Assembly: GCF_018449655.1 (NCBI RefSeq)
Contig: NZ_JAAVUX010000002.1
Location: forward strand, 310,001-374,000
Source of the DNA: Pseudomonas sp. dw_358
GTDB taxonomy: Bacteria > Pseudomonadota > Gammaproteobacteria > Pseudomonadales > Pseudomonadaceae
DNA length: 64,000 bases
Direction: 5' to 3'
The position numbers and the translations under genes are program-made. The notes under the pieces were generated by a model. The model saw only the letters and a list, made by a program, of their open reading frames with translations, had not been told where the DNA came from and did no database searches. Numbering within the stretch: position 1 is the first letter of the stretch; each line of letters begins with the position of its first letter. Of the stretch, positions 1 to 7,367 are shown one piece after another.

Positions 1-585
1 GCGTTGATGGTTGCGTTGGTAGGTGTCGCTGCCCATGGCTGAAATCTGCCCTTCGATGAGGGCGTCGAAGGGTTTGAGCAACGCCTCGAAGGTCGCCGGC
101 GCCTCCAGCACGTCCAGGGCCTGGGCCACCGCCTCGATGGTGGACAAGGCGCCTTCGGCCGGCGCCTTGCGCAGCCGATAGCGCGACGGCGCCGCTGCAC
201 TTAGGCTGACCCGAGGCAGCGCGGCCAGCCATGGGTTGAGGTGCAACAGCTTGCGCGCCTTGCGCCAGGTGCCGTCGGGGACGATCAGCAGCAGGGGCTG
301 CGCGTCAGCCGCGCAACGTTGCAATGGCGTCGAGTCTTCGCCAGGAAACAGCAGGCAGGCGCGATAGCCCTCCTCACTCCGGGTCTGCTCCTCGAACACT
401 TCCGCTACTCGCAACTCGGCATTCTGCAAACCCAGAGCGGCCAGGCGCGCCGTATTCAACGCATGGCCCGCTTCGCTGGGGTGCTGGAGGATGAGCACGC
501 GGGTGCGGCTGGGCAGCGACGGAATCAGGGCGCACAGGCAAAGGCTTTGCGGGCGCTGGCAGCGAGGGCATTGGGGTCTGGGCAT
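1..585 (-). CDS. DTW-domain tRNA-uridine aminocarboxypropyltransferase, 3' end cut by window
   Basis: Likely a member of the YfiP/TapT family, which transfers the aminocarboxypropyl group of S-adenosylmethionine to a uridine of tRNA in the cytoplasm. 195 codons are visible and the C-terminus lies beyond the left edge; relatives are about 200 residues, so little is missing. Seen: a Cys cluster at residues 6-18 (CPRC and CLC), the HPSEAGHALNTARL segment at 35-48, and DGTW at 104-107 followed by RKARK, the signature that names the family. The ATG at 585 gives the N-terminal Cys cluster directly. It is transcribed away from gbuR, on the same strand. The family is clear; the exact tRNA position modified is not shown by the sequence. 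Confidence 0.85.
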   Translation of the reverse strand, partial: MPRPQCPRCQRPQSLCLCALIPSLPSRTRVLILQHPSEAGHALNTARLAALGLQNAELRVAEVFEEQTRSEEGYRACLLFPGEDSTPLQRCAADAQPLLLIVPDGTWRKARKLLHLNPWLAALPRVSLSAAAPSRYRLRKAPAEGALSTIEAVAQALDVLEAPATFEALLKPFDALIEGQISAMGSDTYQRNHQR

Positions 586-623
586 GGGCGTAGTTTGACA
601 CAGACCGCCGCGCAGGACCGAAG

Positions 624-1517
624 CTATCGGGGATTCACCTGACTCTTGAGCAAATCACGAAACGTCTGAATCAGCGGCTCCCGGCTACGCCCTCGCCGTA
701 CGATCATGGAGAACGGCGCCTGATAGCCGAAAGTCGCCGGCGACAGCACCCGCAGATCGCCCTTGTCTGCCCAGCCTTGGGCATAGTGCTCCGGCAGGTA
801 GCCGATGTAAGCCCCCGACAACACCAGAATCAGCTGCGCCTCCATGCTTTCCACAGTGGCTGCGCTGTGTTTGAAGCCGTGCCGGGCCAGTTCCGCCTGG
901 CTCCAGTAGCCTCGGCCGACCATGCGTTGCTGGGTGATGACTTCTTCGGGAATGCGCCGCTCGTGGTACAGCGGGTGGCGGCTGCTGCAATACAGCCAGT
1001 GTTGTTCGCGGTACAGCGGCTGGTAGACCAGCCCGCTCATGCGCGTGGAAAACGAGCCGACGGCCAGGTCCAGACGATTTTCCTGGACGCCCATCTGTAG
1101 CTCATAGGGGCTGGAGACCGACAGGTGCAAATGCACCGCCGGGTACTCCTGGCAGTAGGCACCAATGGCCTCGGCAAACGGAAACCCGCCGTCGCTGACC
1201 GTGGAGTCGATCACCCCCAGGTTGAGGGTGCCGCGCAACTCGCCCTTGAGGGCGGCCGTGTACTGCTCGAACACCTCCATCTCACCCAACACCCGCAGGG
1301 TTTCCTGATGAAACAGCTCGCCCTTGCTGGTCAGGCTGAACCCGCCACGCCCACGGTGGCACAGGACGATACCCACGCTGGCTTCCAACTGGCTCATGTA
1401 GGTGCTGATGGCCGAGGTGGACAGGTTGAGCTCCTGCTGGGCGTTGGCAAAGCCCTGGTGGCGTACCACGCTGACGAAGATGCGCAGAAGTTTAAGGTCG
1501 GGGGCGGAGCTGGCCAT
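624..1517 (-). CDS. gbuR: LysR-type regulator, GbuR-like
   Basis: 297 residues, normal LysR length. The N-terminal winged helix-turn-helix covers about residues 8-66 (FVSVVRHQGFANAQQELNLS then TSAISTYMSQLE), followed by a substrate-binding-like effector domain. It is divergent from the guanidinobutyrase gene with 151 bp between the start codons. In P. aeruginosa PAO1 the LysR regulator GbuR has the same arrangement with gbuA and activates it in response to 4-guanidinobutyrate. A perfect palindrome in the shared intergenic region (1563-1586) is the obvious operator. Name by position and family; ligand inferred. Confidence 0.8.
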   Translation of the reverse strand: MASSAPDLKLLRIFVSVVRHQGFANAQQELNLSTSAISTYMSQLEASVGIVLCHRGRGGFSLTSKGELFHQETLRVLGEMEVFEQYTAALKGELRGTLNLGVIDSTVSDGGFPFAEAIGAYCQEYPAVHLHLSVSSPYELQMGVQENRLDLAVGSFSTRMSGLVYQPLYREQHWLYCSSRHPLYHERRIPEEVITQQRMVGRGYWSQAELARHGFKHSAATVESMEAQLILVLSGAYIGYLPEHYAQGWADKGDLRVLSPATFGYQAPFSMIVRRGRSREPLIQTFRDLLKSQVNPR

Positions 1518-1562
1518 GATCGGTTCACATCTTCAGGCGAGGCGGTGTCAGCGAATTGTGCA

Positions 1563-1586
1563 TTAGTTCAGAATTTTCTGAACTAA
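1563..1586. promoter_or_regulatory. Perfect 24-bp palindrome between gbuR and gbuA, probable GbuR operator
   Basis: Arms TTAGTTCAGAA and TTCTGAACTAA separated by TT, with all 11 pairs matching. It contains the LysR T-N11-A type core (TTC-N10-GAA). It lies 46 bp upstream of the gbuR start and 83 bp upstream of the gbuA start, where a LysR recognition site is expected. Binding by GbuR is inference. Confidence 0.7.
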
Positions 1587-1668
1587 GTATTTGCCGGTGC
1601 GGATTCTTTCCACCCCGGACCTTTAGCAGACTCGCCCCACTGGATAACCCTACTGATGAGGCAAACCC

Positions 1669-2619
1669 GTGGACAAGATTCTCCACCAACCACTGGGCGG
1701 TAACGAGATGCCGCGTTTCGGCGGTATCGCCAGCATGCTGCGCCTGCCCCAGATGCCCAGCGCTGCCGGCCTGGACGCGGCCTTCATCGGCGTGCCGCTG
1801 GACATCGGCACCTCGTTGCGTTCGGGCACCCGTTTCGGGCCGCGCTCGATCCGCGCCGAGTCGGTGATGATCCGCCCGTACAACATGGCCACGGGTGCCG
1901 CGCCCTTCGATTCGCTGTCAGTGGCTGACATCGGCGATGTGGCGATCAACACGTTCAACCTGCTGGACTCGGTACGTATCATCGAAGAGCATTACGATGA
2001 GGTTCTCGAACATGGCACCATTCCCCTGACGCTGGGCGGTGACCACACCATCACCCTGCCCATCCTGCGCGCCATCCACAAAAAACACGGCAAGGTCGGG
2101 CTGGTGCACATCGATGCCCATGCCGACGTCAATGACCACATGTTCGGCGAGAAAATCGCCCACGGCACCACCTTCCGCCGCGCCGTCGAAGAAGGCCTGC
2201 TGGACTGCGACCGCGTGGTGCAGATCGGCCTGCGGGCCCAGGGCTACACCGCCGACGACTTCAACTGGTGCCGCAAGCAAGGCTTTCGCGTGGTCCAGGC
2301 CGAAGAGTGCTGGCACAAATCCCTGACCCCGCTGATGGAAGAAGTGCGGGCCAAGGTCGGCGGCGGTCCGGTGTATTTGAGCTTCGACATCGACGGCATC
2401 GACCCGGCCTGGGCGCCTGGTACCGGCACCCCGGAAATCGGCGGGCTGACCACCATTCAAGCCATCGAGATCATCCGTGGCTGCCAGGGCCTGGATCTGG
2501 TCGGCTGCGACCTGGTGGAGGTTTCGCCGCCGTACGACACCACTGGCAACACCTCGCTGCTGGGGGCCAACCTCTTGTACGAGATGCTCTGCGTGCTGCC
2601 GGGTGTGGTGCACCGATGA
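1669..2619 (+). CDS. gbuA: Guanidinobutyrase (agmatinase/arginase family)
   Basis: Hydrolyses 4-guanidinobutyrate to 4-aminobutyrate and urea, the last specific step of the arginine dehydrogenase/oxidase route. 316 residues, close to PAO1 GbuA. The binuclear manganese site of the ureohydrolase family is complete: GGDH at 123-126, DAHAD at 149-153 and SFDIDGIDP at 238-246, giving ligands H126, D149, H151, D153, D240 and D242. The start is GTG, supported by GAGG seven bases upstream; the next in-frame ATG (residue 14) would shorten the conserved N-terminus. Divergent gbuR and the downstream SnoaL-like and NCS1 permease genes match the PAO1 PA1422-PA1419 order, which separates it from agmatinase SpeB and guanidinopropionase GpuA. 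Substrate is inferred from synteny. Confidence 0.88.
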   Translation: MDKILHQPLGGNEMPRFGGIASMLRLPQMPSAAGLDAAFIGVPLDIGTSLRSGTRFGPRSIRAESVMIRPYNMATGAAPFDSLSVADIGDVAINTFNLLDSVRIIEEHYDEVLEHGTIPLTLGGDHTITLPILRAIHKKHGKVGLVHIDAHADVNDHMFGEKIAHGTTFRRAVEEGLLDCDRVVQIGLRAQGYTADDFNWCRKQGFRVVQAEECWHKSLTPLMEEVRAKVGGGPVYLSFDIDGIDPAWAPGTGTPEIGGLTTIQAIEIIRGCQGLDLVGCDLVEVSPPYDTTGNTSLLGANLLYEMLCVLPGVVHR

Positions 2620-3026
2620 GTGTGCGCGAGGTGCTGCAAGCGGCGGCCGAGCTGGTCGCAGCGTTCGCCAGCAATGACCGCGACGCGTATTTCGGGGCTT
2701 TCAGCGAAGACGCCAGCTTTGTCTTTCACAACGTCGAGCAGCCGCTGCTGTCCCGCGATGCCTACCAACAGGTGTGGGACGGCTGGCGCCGGGACGACGG
2801 TTTCGAGGTGCTTTCCTGCACCTCGAGCCAGGGCGTTGTCAGCCTGCAGGGCGAGGTCGCGATTTTCATGCACAACGTGGCCACAGAGCTGCGCTTGCAA
2901 GGGGAGCTGTATGCCAGTCAGGAGCGGGAGACCATTGTGTTTCGTCGCGCGCCATCACAACAAGATCAACCTACAGGCCGCTGGCTGGCCTGTCACGAAC
3001 ACCTTTCCGTACTGCCCTCCCCTTAG
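2616..3026 (+). CDS. SnoaL/NTF2-like small protein (PA1420-type)
   Basis: 136 residues with the pattern of the SnoaL-like/NTF2 cone fold: an N-terminal helix (VLQAAAELVAAFASNDRDAY), the FSEDASFVFHNV strand segment, then a beta-rich C-terminal half. Its ATG overlaps the gbuA stop (ATGA), so it is translationally coupled to gbuA. No catalytic residues can be assigned. PAO1 has a hypothetical gene of this size (PA1420) in the same place, which suggests an accessory role in guanidinobutyrate use; that role is inference. Confidence 0.7.
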   Translation: MSVREVLQAAAELVAAFASNDRDAYFGAFSEDASFVFHNVEQPLLSRDAYQQVWDGWRRDDGFEVLSCTSSQGVVSLQGEVAIFMHNVATELRLQGELYASQERETIVFRRAPSQQDQPTGRWLACHEHLSVLPSP

Positions 3027-3072
3027 CCAGCAGCGCTCATGGACGTGAGCGCGGCAATGACCGGAGCAGACC

Positions 3073-4593
3073 ATGACTCATAACAACTCGAAAAATGACA
3101 GCATGAACCAGAGCATCAGCCAGATAGAAACCTTCGGGGTCGAACAGATACCCGACCATGAACGCAACGCCACCCCGCTGGACCTGTTCCGCCTGATCTT
3201 CGGCGGCGCCAACACCTTCTCCACCGCCGTACTCGGCAGTTTCCCCGTGCTGTTCGGCCTCTCCTTCCAGGCCGGGGTCTGGGCGGTGGTACTGGGGATC
3301 GTCGTCGGGGCACTGATTCTGGCGCCCATGGGCCTGTTCGGGCCCATCAATGGCACCAACAATGCCGTGTCCTCCGGTGCGCATTTCGGTGTGCACGGGC
3401 GCATCGTCGGCTCGTTTCTGTCGCTGCTGACCGCCATCGCGTTTTTCTCGATCTCGGTCTGGAGTTCGGGTGACGCCCTGGTCGGCGGGGCCAAGCGCCT
3501 GATCGGCCTGCCGGAAACCGACCTGACCCTGGGTCTGGCCTACGGCCTGTTCGCCCTGCTGGTGCTGATCGTGTGCATCTACGGCTTCCGCTTCATGCTG
3601 TGGGTGAACAAGATTGCCGTGTCGGTGGCCAGCGTATTGTTTCTGCTGGGGGTGGTGGCATTTGCACCGACCTTCGACAGTGCCTATGCGGGCACCGTCA
3701 ACCTGGGCCAGCCGGGCTTCTGGGCCGCTTTTATCGGCGCTGCGCTGGTGTCGATGAGCAACCCGATCTCGTTCGGCGCGTTCCTTGGCGACTGGTCACG
3801 CTACATTCCCCGTGAAACGGCCCGCTCGCGGATCCTCGGGGCCGTGATTCTCGCCCAGCTCGCCACCTTGTTGCCGACCCTGTTCGGCCTGGCCACCGCG
3901 ACCATCGTGGCGGTCAAGGCCCCGGACTACATCGCCAGCAACAACTATGTCGGCGGCCTGCTGGCGGTTTCACCCACCTGGTTCTTCGTCCCCGTGTGCC
4001 TGCTGGCAGTGATCGGCGGTATGTCCACCGGGACCACCTCGCTGTATGGCACGGGCCTGGACATGTCCAGCGTGTTCCCGCGGGTGCTGTCCCGGGTCAA
4101 GGCCACGCTGCTGATCGGGCTGATGTCGATTGCCTTCATCTTCATCGGTCGCTTTGCCGCCAACCTGGTGCAGAGCGTGTCGACCTTCGCAGTGCTGATC
4201 ATTACCTGCACCACACCCTGGATGGTCATCATGCTGCTGGGACTGCTGACGCGCCGCGGCTGGTATTGCCCGGATGACCTGCAGGTGTTCACCCGCGGCG
4301 AAACCGGCGGGCGCTACTGGTTCAACCATGGCTGGAACTGGCGGGGGATGGGGGCGTGGGTACCGAGTGCGCTGGTGGGGCTGTGTTTCGTCAACCTGCC
4401 AGGGCAGTTCGTCGGCCCGCTGGGCAACCTGGCGGGCGGCATCGACATCAGCTTGCCGGTAACCTTGGGCCTGGCCGCGCTGGTGTACCTGGCGCTGCTG
4501 AGCCTGTTCCCTGAGTCACCCGAGGTCTACGGCCCTGCGGACCCTCGCAGCCAAGCGGTGCTGAAGGCAGCGGGCGCCACTCGCGCGGCTTGA
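3073..4593 (+). CDS. NCS1-family cytosine/purine permease-like transporter
   Basis: 506 residues, about 12 hydrophobic segments, with the purine-cytosine permease signature start (RNATPLDLFRLIFGGANTF) and GPINGTNNAVSSGAHFG. An inner-membrane cation-coupled importer. The ATG at 3073 has CGGAG ten bases upstream. It follows the SnoaL-like gene by 46 bp in the gbuA direction, and PAO1 carries an equivalent permease (PA1419) beside gbuA, so uptake of guanidinobutyrate or a related guanidino compound is plausible but not shown. A strong hairpin terminator follows directly. Confidence 0.85.
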   Translation: MTHNNSKNDSMNQSISQIETFGVEQIPDHERNATPLDLFRLIFGGANTFSTAVLGSFPVLFGLSFQAGVWAVVLGIVVGALILAPMGLFGPINGTNNAVSSGAHFGVHGRIVGSFLSLLTAIAFFSISVWSSGDALVGGAKRLIGLPETDLTLGLAYGLFALLVLIVCIYGFRFMLWVNKIAVSVASVLFLLGVVAFAPTFDSAYAGTVNLGQPGFWAAFIGAALVSMSNPISFGAFLGDWSRYIPRETARSRILGAVILAQLATLLPTLFGLATATIVAVKAPDYIASNNYVGGLLAVSPTWFFVPVCLLAVIGGMSTGTTSLYGTGLDMSSVFPRVLSRVKATLLIGLMSIAFIFIGRFAANLVQSVSTFAVLIITCTTPWMVIMLLGLLTRRGWYCPDDLQVFTRGETGGRYWFNHGWNWRGMGAWVPSALVGLCFVNLPGQFVGPLGNLAGGIDISLPVTLGLAALVYLALLSLFPESPEVYGPADPRSQAVLKAAGATRAA

Positions 4594-4610
4594 CGCTGAA
4601 GCGATCGAAC

Positions 4611-4646
4611 AAAAGGGCGGGCACCTTTGCGGGTGTCCGCCCTTTT
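4611..4646. terminator. Bidirectional rho-independent terminator
   Basis: A 15-pair stem with one G-T wobble: AAAAGGGCGGGCACC, a five-base loop, then GGTGTCCGCCCTTTT. A-tract and T-tract lie on both sides, so it can end the NCS1 permease transcript from the left and the PA1414-like transcript from the right. Confidence 0.9.
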
Positions 4647-4658
4647 GTCTGTGAAGGT

Positions 4659-4784
4659 TCAGCGGCGCGGCTGTCGCCGACGACGATCATCTTCCGTGGG
4701 GATAGGCACAGGTTGCAGCGGTGGCGGAATCAAGCCAAGCGCGACACCCAGGTCGTGGAGCCAGTTAAACAGGTCGGATTTCAT
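4659..4784 (-). CDS. PA1414-family small protein
   Basis: A 41-residue ORF: MKSDLFNWLHDLGVALGLIP, then a proline-rich stretch (PPLQPVPIPTED) and an Arg-rich tail (DDRRRRQPRR). The LHDLGVALGL core and Pro/Arg tail fit the PA1414 family of pseudomonads as I know it. The start has GAGGGGGG just upstream. In P. aeruginosa PA1414 is strongly induced at low oxygen and its transcript yields the sRNA SicX from the 3' region; here only about 12 nt separate the stop from the terminator, so whether a SicX equivalent exists cannot be judged. It is the only gene between two convergent NCS1 permeases. The protein has no established function. Confidence 0.75.
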   Translation of the reverse strand: MKSDLFNWLHDLGVALGLIPPPLQPVPIPTEDDRRRRQPRR

Positions 4785-5094
4785 ATGCCCCCCTCAAGGG
4801 TAAACCTGGGCGACGGGAATTCTGTCGTCGCTTCGTCTTGATCATAGCCGTGATTGATCAGAGTCGTGATTAATCAGAGTGCAGATCGATCATATCCCTT
4901 CGGACAACATTTGATACCACAAATTAGTGTGACGAAATGCTGCATTCAGACCAATGACCAGATTCTGGCGCCAAGGTTTCAGGCTTCAAGTGCCGGACAA
5001 CCTGCTTGGGCGGCCAATTACAGATGTAGACCGAGCCTGTCCGTCTTTTGTTCCGACGCCTGAGTTTCCGCCGAACGGTCCACCCGTTCTGACA
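4785..5094. other. Intergenic region between the PA1414-like gene and the second NCS1 permease
   Basis: Apart from the four-copy repeat at 4838-4895, I see no convincing ORF with a ribosome binding site and no further symmetric element. The first part must hold the promoter of the PA1414-like gene; no clear -10/-35 pair was found by eye. Confidence 0.5.
4838..4895. repeat. Four-copy direct repeat with exact 16-bp phasing upstream of the PA1414-like gene
   Basis: The heptamers TTGATCA, TTGATCA, TTAATCA and TCGATCA start at 4838, 4854, 4870 and 4886. The two central units are near-identical 16-mers (CGTGATTGATCAGAGT at 4849-4864, CGTGATTAATCAGAGT at 4865-4880). The array ends 54 bp upstream of the small gene's start codon, reading on the minus strand. 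Tandem half-sites at this spacing suggest cooperative binding of a regulator. The arrangement is not the inverted TTGAT-N4-ATCAA site of Anr/Fnr. Confidence 0.75.
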
Positions 5095-5119
5095 CAAAAA
5101 ACCCCGGACTCAGCCGGGG
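5095..5119 (-). terminator. Rho-independent terminator of the second NCS1 permease
   Basis: Read on the minus strand, CCCCGGC - TGAG - TCCGGGG is followed by TTTTTTG. It starts 28 bp after the stop codon of the permease. Confidence 0.88.
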
Positions 5120-5146
5120 CATTGCTTTTCCACTCCAAAAGCACAA

Positions 5147-6598
5147 TCAGCTGTGCGCCACGGCACCAAGACCGACCTGATAGCGGCTGCGCTCGCGCCA
5201 GGCCAGCCCCAGGTAGAACAGCGCCCCCAGACCGCAACCTGTGAACCAGGCGAAGTTGGCCAGCACGCCGAGCCAGGGGATGAAGGTAATCGCCACTCCC
5301 ATCAGCGTCGCCGGAATCAACGCAAAGATCGCCGTGCGGTTGAAACCCTTGGTGTAATAGTAACGGCCGGACGGGCTGTCATCGAACAGCGCCGGTACGT
5401 CGATCTGGCGCTTCCTGATGATGTAATAGTCCACCAGCAGGATGCCAAACAGCGGGCCGATAAAGGCCGCCAACACATCCAGGGTGTAGTGGATCACCGC
5501 CGGGTTGTTGAACAGGTTCCACGGCGTGATGAACACCGAGGCCACGGCGGCAATCATGCCGCCGGCGCGCCAGCTGATCTTGCTCGGGGAAACGTTGGCA
5601 AAGTCGAAGGCCGGGGAAACGAAGTTGGCGACGATATTGATGCCGATGGTGGCCGTGACGAAGGCAAAGGCACCCAGCAACACCGCGACACTGTTATCGA
5701 TGCGGGCCACCGTGGCAATCGGGTCGTGGAGCATCTCGCCGAACACCGGCAAGGTCCCGGACACGATCACCACGGTCACCAGCGAGAACGCCAGGAAATT
5801 CACCGGCAGGCCCCAGAAATTGCCGCGACGCACGTCAGCCATGGTGCGGGCATAACGGCTGAAGTCACCGAAGTTCAATGTCGGTCCCGAGAAGTACGAC
5901 ACCACCAGTGCCGTGGCGATGATGATCTGGCTGATGGCGTCCCATCCCGTCAGCTGCTTTTCCGACAGGGTGAAGCTGATATTGCTCCAACCGGCTTTCC
6001 AGACGATCCAGGCCGCCAGCAGAAACATCACCGCGTAGACCACAGGACCGGCCCAGTCGATGAAGCGCTTGATGGAGTCCATACCGGCCCAGAACACCGC
6101 CGCCTGCAGCACCCAGAGGGAGAGAAAGCCGAACCAGCCCAGGTAGGACAGGCCGGCAAACATGGTGTGGGTGTAGACCTCCATGCCCGGAAAGAAGCGC
6201 AACACCACGATGATCAGCGCACTGGAGGCCAGGTAGGTCTGCACGCCGTACCAGGCGACCGCGATCAGGCCGCGGATCACCGCAGGGATATTGGCGCCGA
6301 ACACGCCGAACGCCAGCCGGCAGATCACCGGGAACGGCACCGCGGCCTGCTGGCTGGGCCGGGCCACCAGGTTGGCGATCAACTGCACGATACAGATGCC
6401 GGCCAGCAGTGCGATCAGCACCTGCCAACTGGCCAGACCGAGGGCGAACAGGCTGGCAGCGAAGACATAGCCGCCGACGCTGTGCACGTCGCTCATCCAG
6501 AACGCAAAAATGTTGTACCAGCTCCACGTCTGAGGCACAGGCCCCAGGTCGGCGTTGTAAAGGCGAGGGCTGTAACCCGGGGGAAGTTGCTCGGTCAT
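5147..6598 (-). CDS. NCS1-family permease (allantoin/uracil/hydantoin type)
   Basis: 483 residues, about 12 membrane segments. The N-terminal motif NADLGPVPQTWSWYNIFAFW and the later NFGDFSRYA and NIVANFVSPAFDFAN segments are typical of the NCS1 branch containing allantoin, uracil and hydantoin permeases, distinct from the cytosine-type copy at 3073-4593. The start at 6598 is chosen because GGAGG lies seven bases upstream; an ATG 27 bases earlier has no such site. A partly symmetric TTGTATACGA lies at 6651-6660 and may be an operator. Substrate unknown. Confidence 0.85.
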   Translation of the reverse strand: MTEQLPPGYSPRLYNADLGPVPQTWSWYNIFAFWMSDVHSVGGYVFAASLFALGLASWQVLIALLAGICIVQLIANLVARPSQQAAVPFPVICRLAFGVFGANIPAVIRGLIAVAWYGVQTYLASSALIIVVLRFFPGMEVYTHTMFAGLSYLGWFGFLSLWVLQAAVFWAGMDSIKRFIDWAGPVVYAVMFLLAAWIVWKAGWSNISFTLSEKQLTGWDAISQIIIATALVVSYFSGPTLNFGDFSRYARTMADVRRGNFWGLPVNFLAFSLVTVVIVSGTLPVFGEMLHDPIATVARIDNSVAVLLGAFAFVTATIGINIVANFVSPAFDFANVSPSKISWRAGGMIAAVASVFITPWNLFNNPAVIHYTLDVLAAFIGPLFGILLVDYYIIRKRQIDVPALFDDSPSGRYYYTKGFNRTAIFALIPATLMGVAITFIPWLGVLANFAWFTGCGLGALFYLGLAWRERSRYQVGLGAVAHS

Positions 6599-6800
6599 CG
6601 TTTGCCTCCATGGGACAAAGGCCACGGCTCATGGCGAGTCGCTAGCACTGTTGTATACGATTGTTGAGCCAAGATCAGAGCAGGATGTATGCCATTTTAG
6701 AAATGAGGGGATTTGGGGGATATAGACGCGCTTCAGTGCGCAAAAGCGGTGCAGGGTTGTTGGCCAGGCCTCTTTGGGGAGCGACATGGGGGGCAGGCCT

Positions 6801-6848
6801 GGCCTCTTCACGAACAAGCTCGAGCGCGAACTTGCTCGCGACGAGGCC
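6801..6848. repeat. Imperfect inverted repeat, Pseudomonas intergenic REP-like element
   Basis: The 20-nt arm at 6801-6820 (GGCCTCTTCACGAACAAGCT) pairs with 6829-6848 with four differences, around an eight-base GC-rich loop. The core CAAGCTCG/CTTGCTCGCG is the kind found in scattered palindromic repeats of fluorescent pseudomonads. It sits just beyond the 3' end of the DUF2513-like gene. Confidence 0.55.
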
Positions 6849-6856
6849 TTTGAAAC

Positions 6857-7270
6857 CTACACCGCCCCACCCGCAATCTGCGCCTGGCTGGCCACCTCAT
6901 CAAAGATAGCCGGATCCAGCGCATCGGCCTGGTCATCAAGCACCTGGCGCGGGTGATCGTTGCCGGGGATGCTGCTGTCCAGCAGGCTCAACAGGCTCGA
7001 TCCGCGCAGGGTCAACACGAAGTTTTCGCCATTGCCACCGTCGCCCTCCGGCCGCGGATCGATGAAGCCACGCTCAAGCAGCAGCTTTTCATACAAGCCG
7101 GCGTCTGCCTTCAACCGGTCCAGATCGCCCACGGCGCTGCCCTGCGCAGCTTGGGCGGCGGCATGCTGTTCGGCATAAGGACGGGGGGTGAAACTGCGGT
7201 CGGCACCGTTCTGCACTTCATGAAGCAGACGTTCGATCAGGTCCCAATTGTATTTTTTCGGGGTATCCAT
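6857..7270 (-). CDS. DUF2513-like small protein
   Basis: 137 residues. The YNWDLIERLLHEVQ start and LYEKLLLERGFIDPRP, then FVLTLRGSSLLSLLDSS, follow the outline of DUF2513: a first helix with WDLI/LLxE, a recognition-type segment ending in GFI, then LTxxGxxLL, which suggests a winged-helix fold. GGAGG lies ten bases before the ATG. Its neighbours (permease, helicase) give no hint of role. The family match is from memory of the pattern, so moderate confidence. Confidence 0.6.
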   Translation of the reverse strand: MDTPKKYNWDLIERLLHEVQNGADRSFTPRPYAEQHAAAQAAQGSAVGDLDRLKADAGLYEKLLLERGFIDPRPEGDGGNGENFVLTLRGSSLLSLLDSSIPGNDHPRQVLDDQADALDPAIFDEVASQAQIAGGAV

Positions 7271-7331
7271 GCTGATGAAACCTCCAACACTCGAGTGAAA
7301 GGGTCATGCATCAGTTGTGACCCGACAGCCC

Positions 7332-7354
7332 GCCCGCCGTTCCGAACGGCGGGC
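7332..7354 (-). terminator. GC-rich hairpin after the helicase gene
   Basis: A perfect ten-pair stem GCCCGCCGTT - CCG - AACGGCGGGC, 14 bp after the helicase stop. There is no T-tract on the minus strand, so it may be a weak or factor-dependent terminator or an RNA 3'-end stabiliser. Confidence 0.4.
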
Positions 7355-7367
7355 AGGCGCGGCCGGC

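Noticed and set aside
4590..4841. 83-codon plus-strand frame after the first NCS1 permease
   Set aside because: It reads through a strong terminator and is antisense to the PA1414-like gene.
4838..4895. Anr/Fnr box explanation for the TTGAT repeats
   Set aside because: The half-sites are direct repeats 16 bp apart, not TTGAT-N4-ATCAA dyads.
5153..6667. 504-codon frame opposite the second NCS1 permease
   Set aside because: Very His/Arg/Asp-rich antisense product, no start signals.
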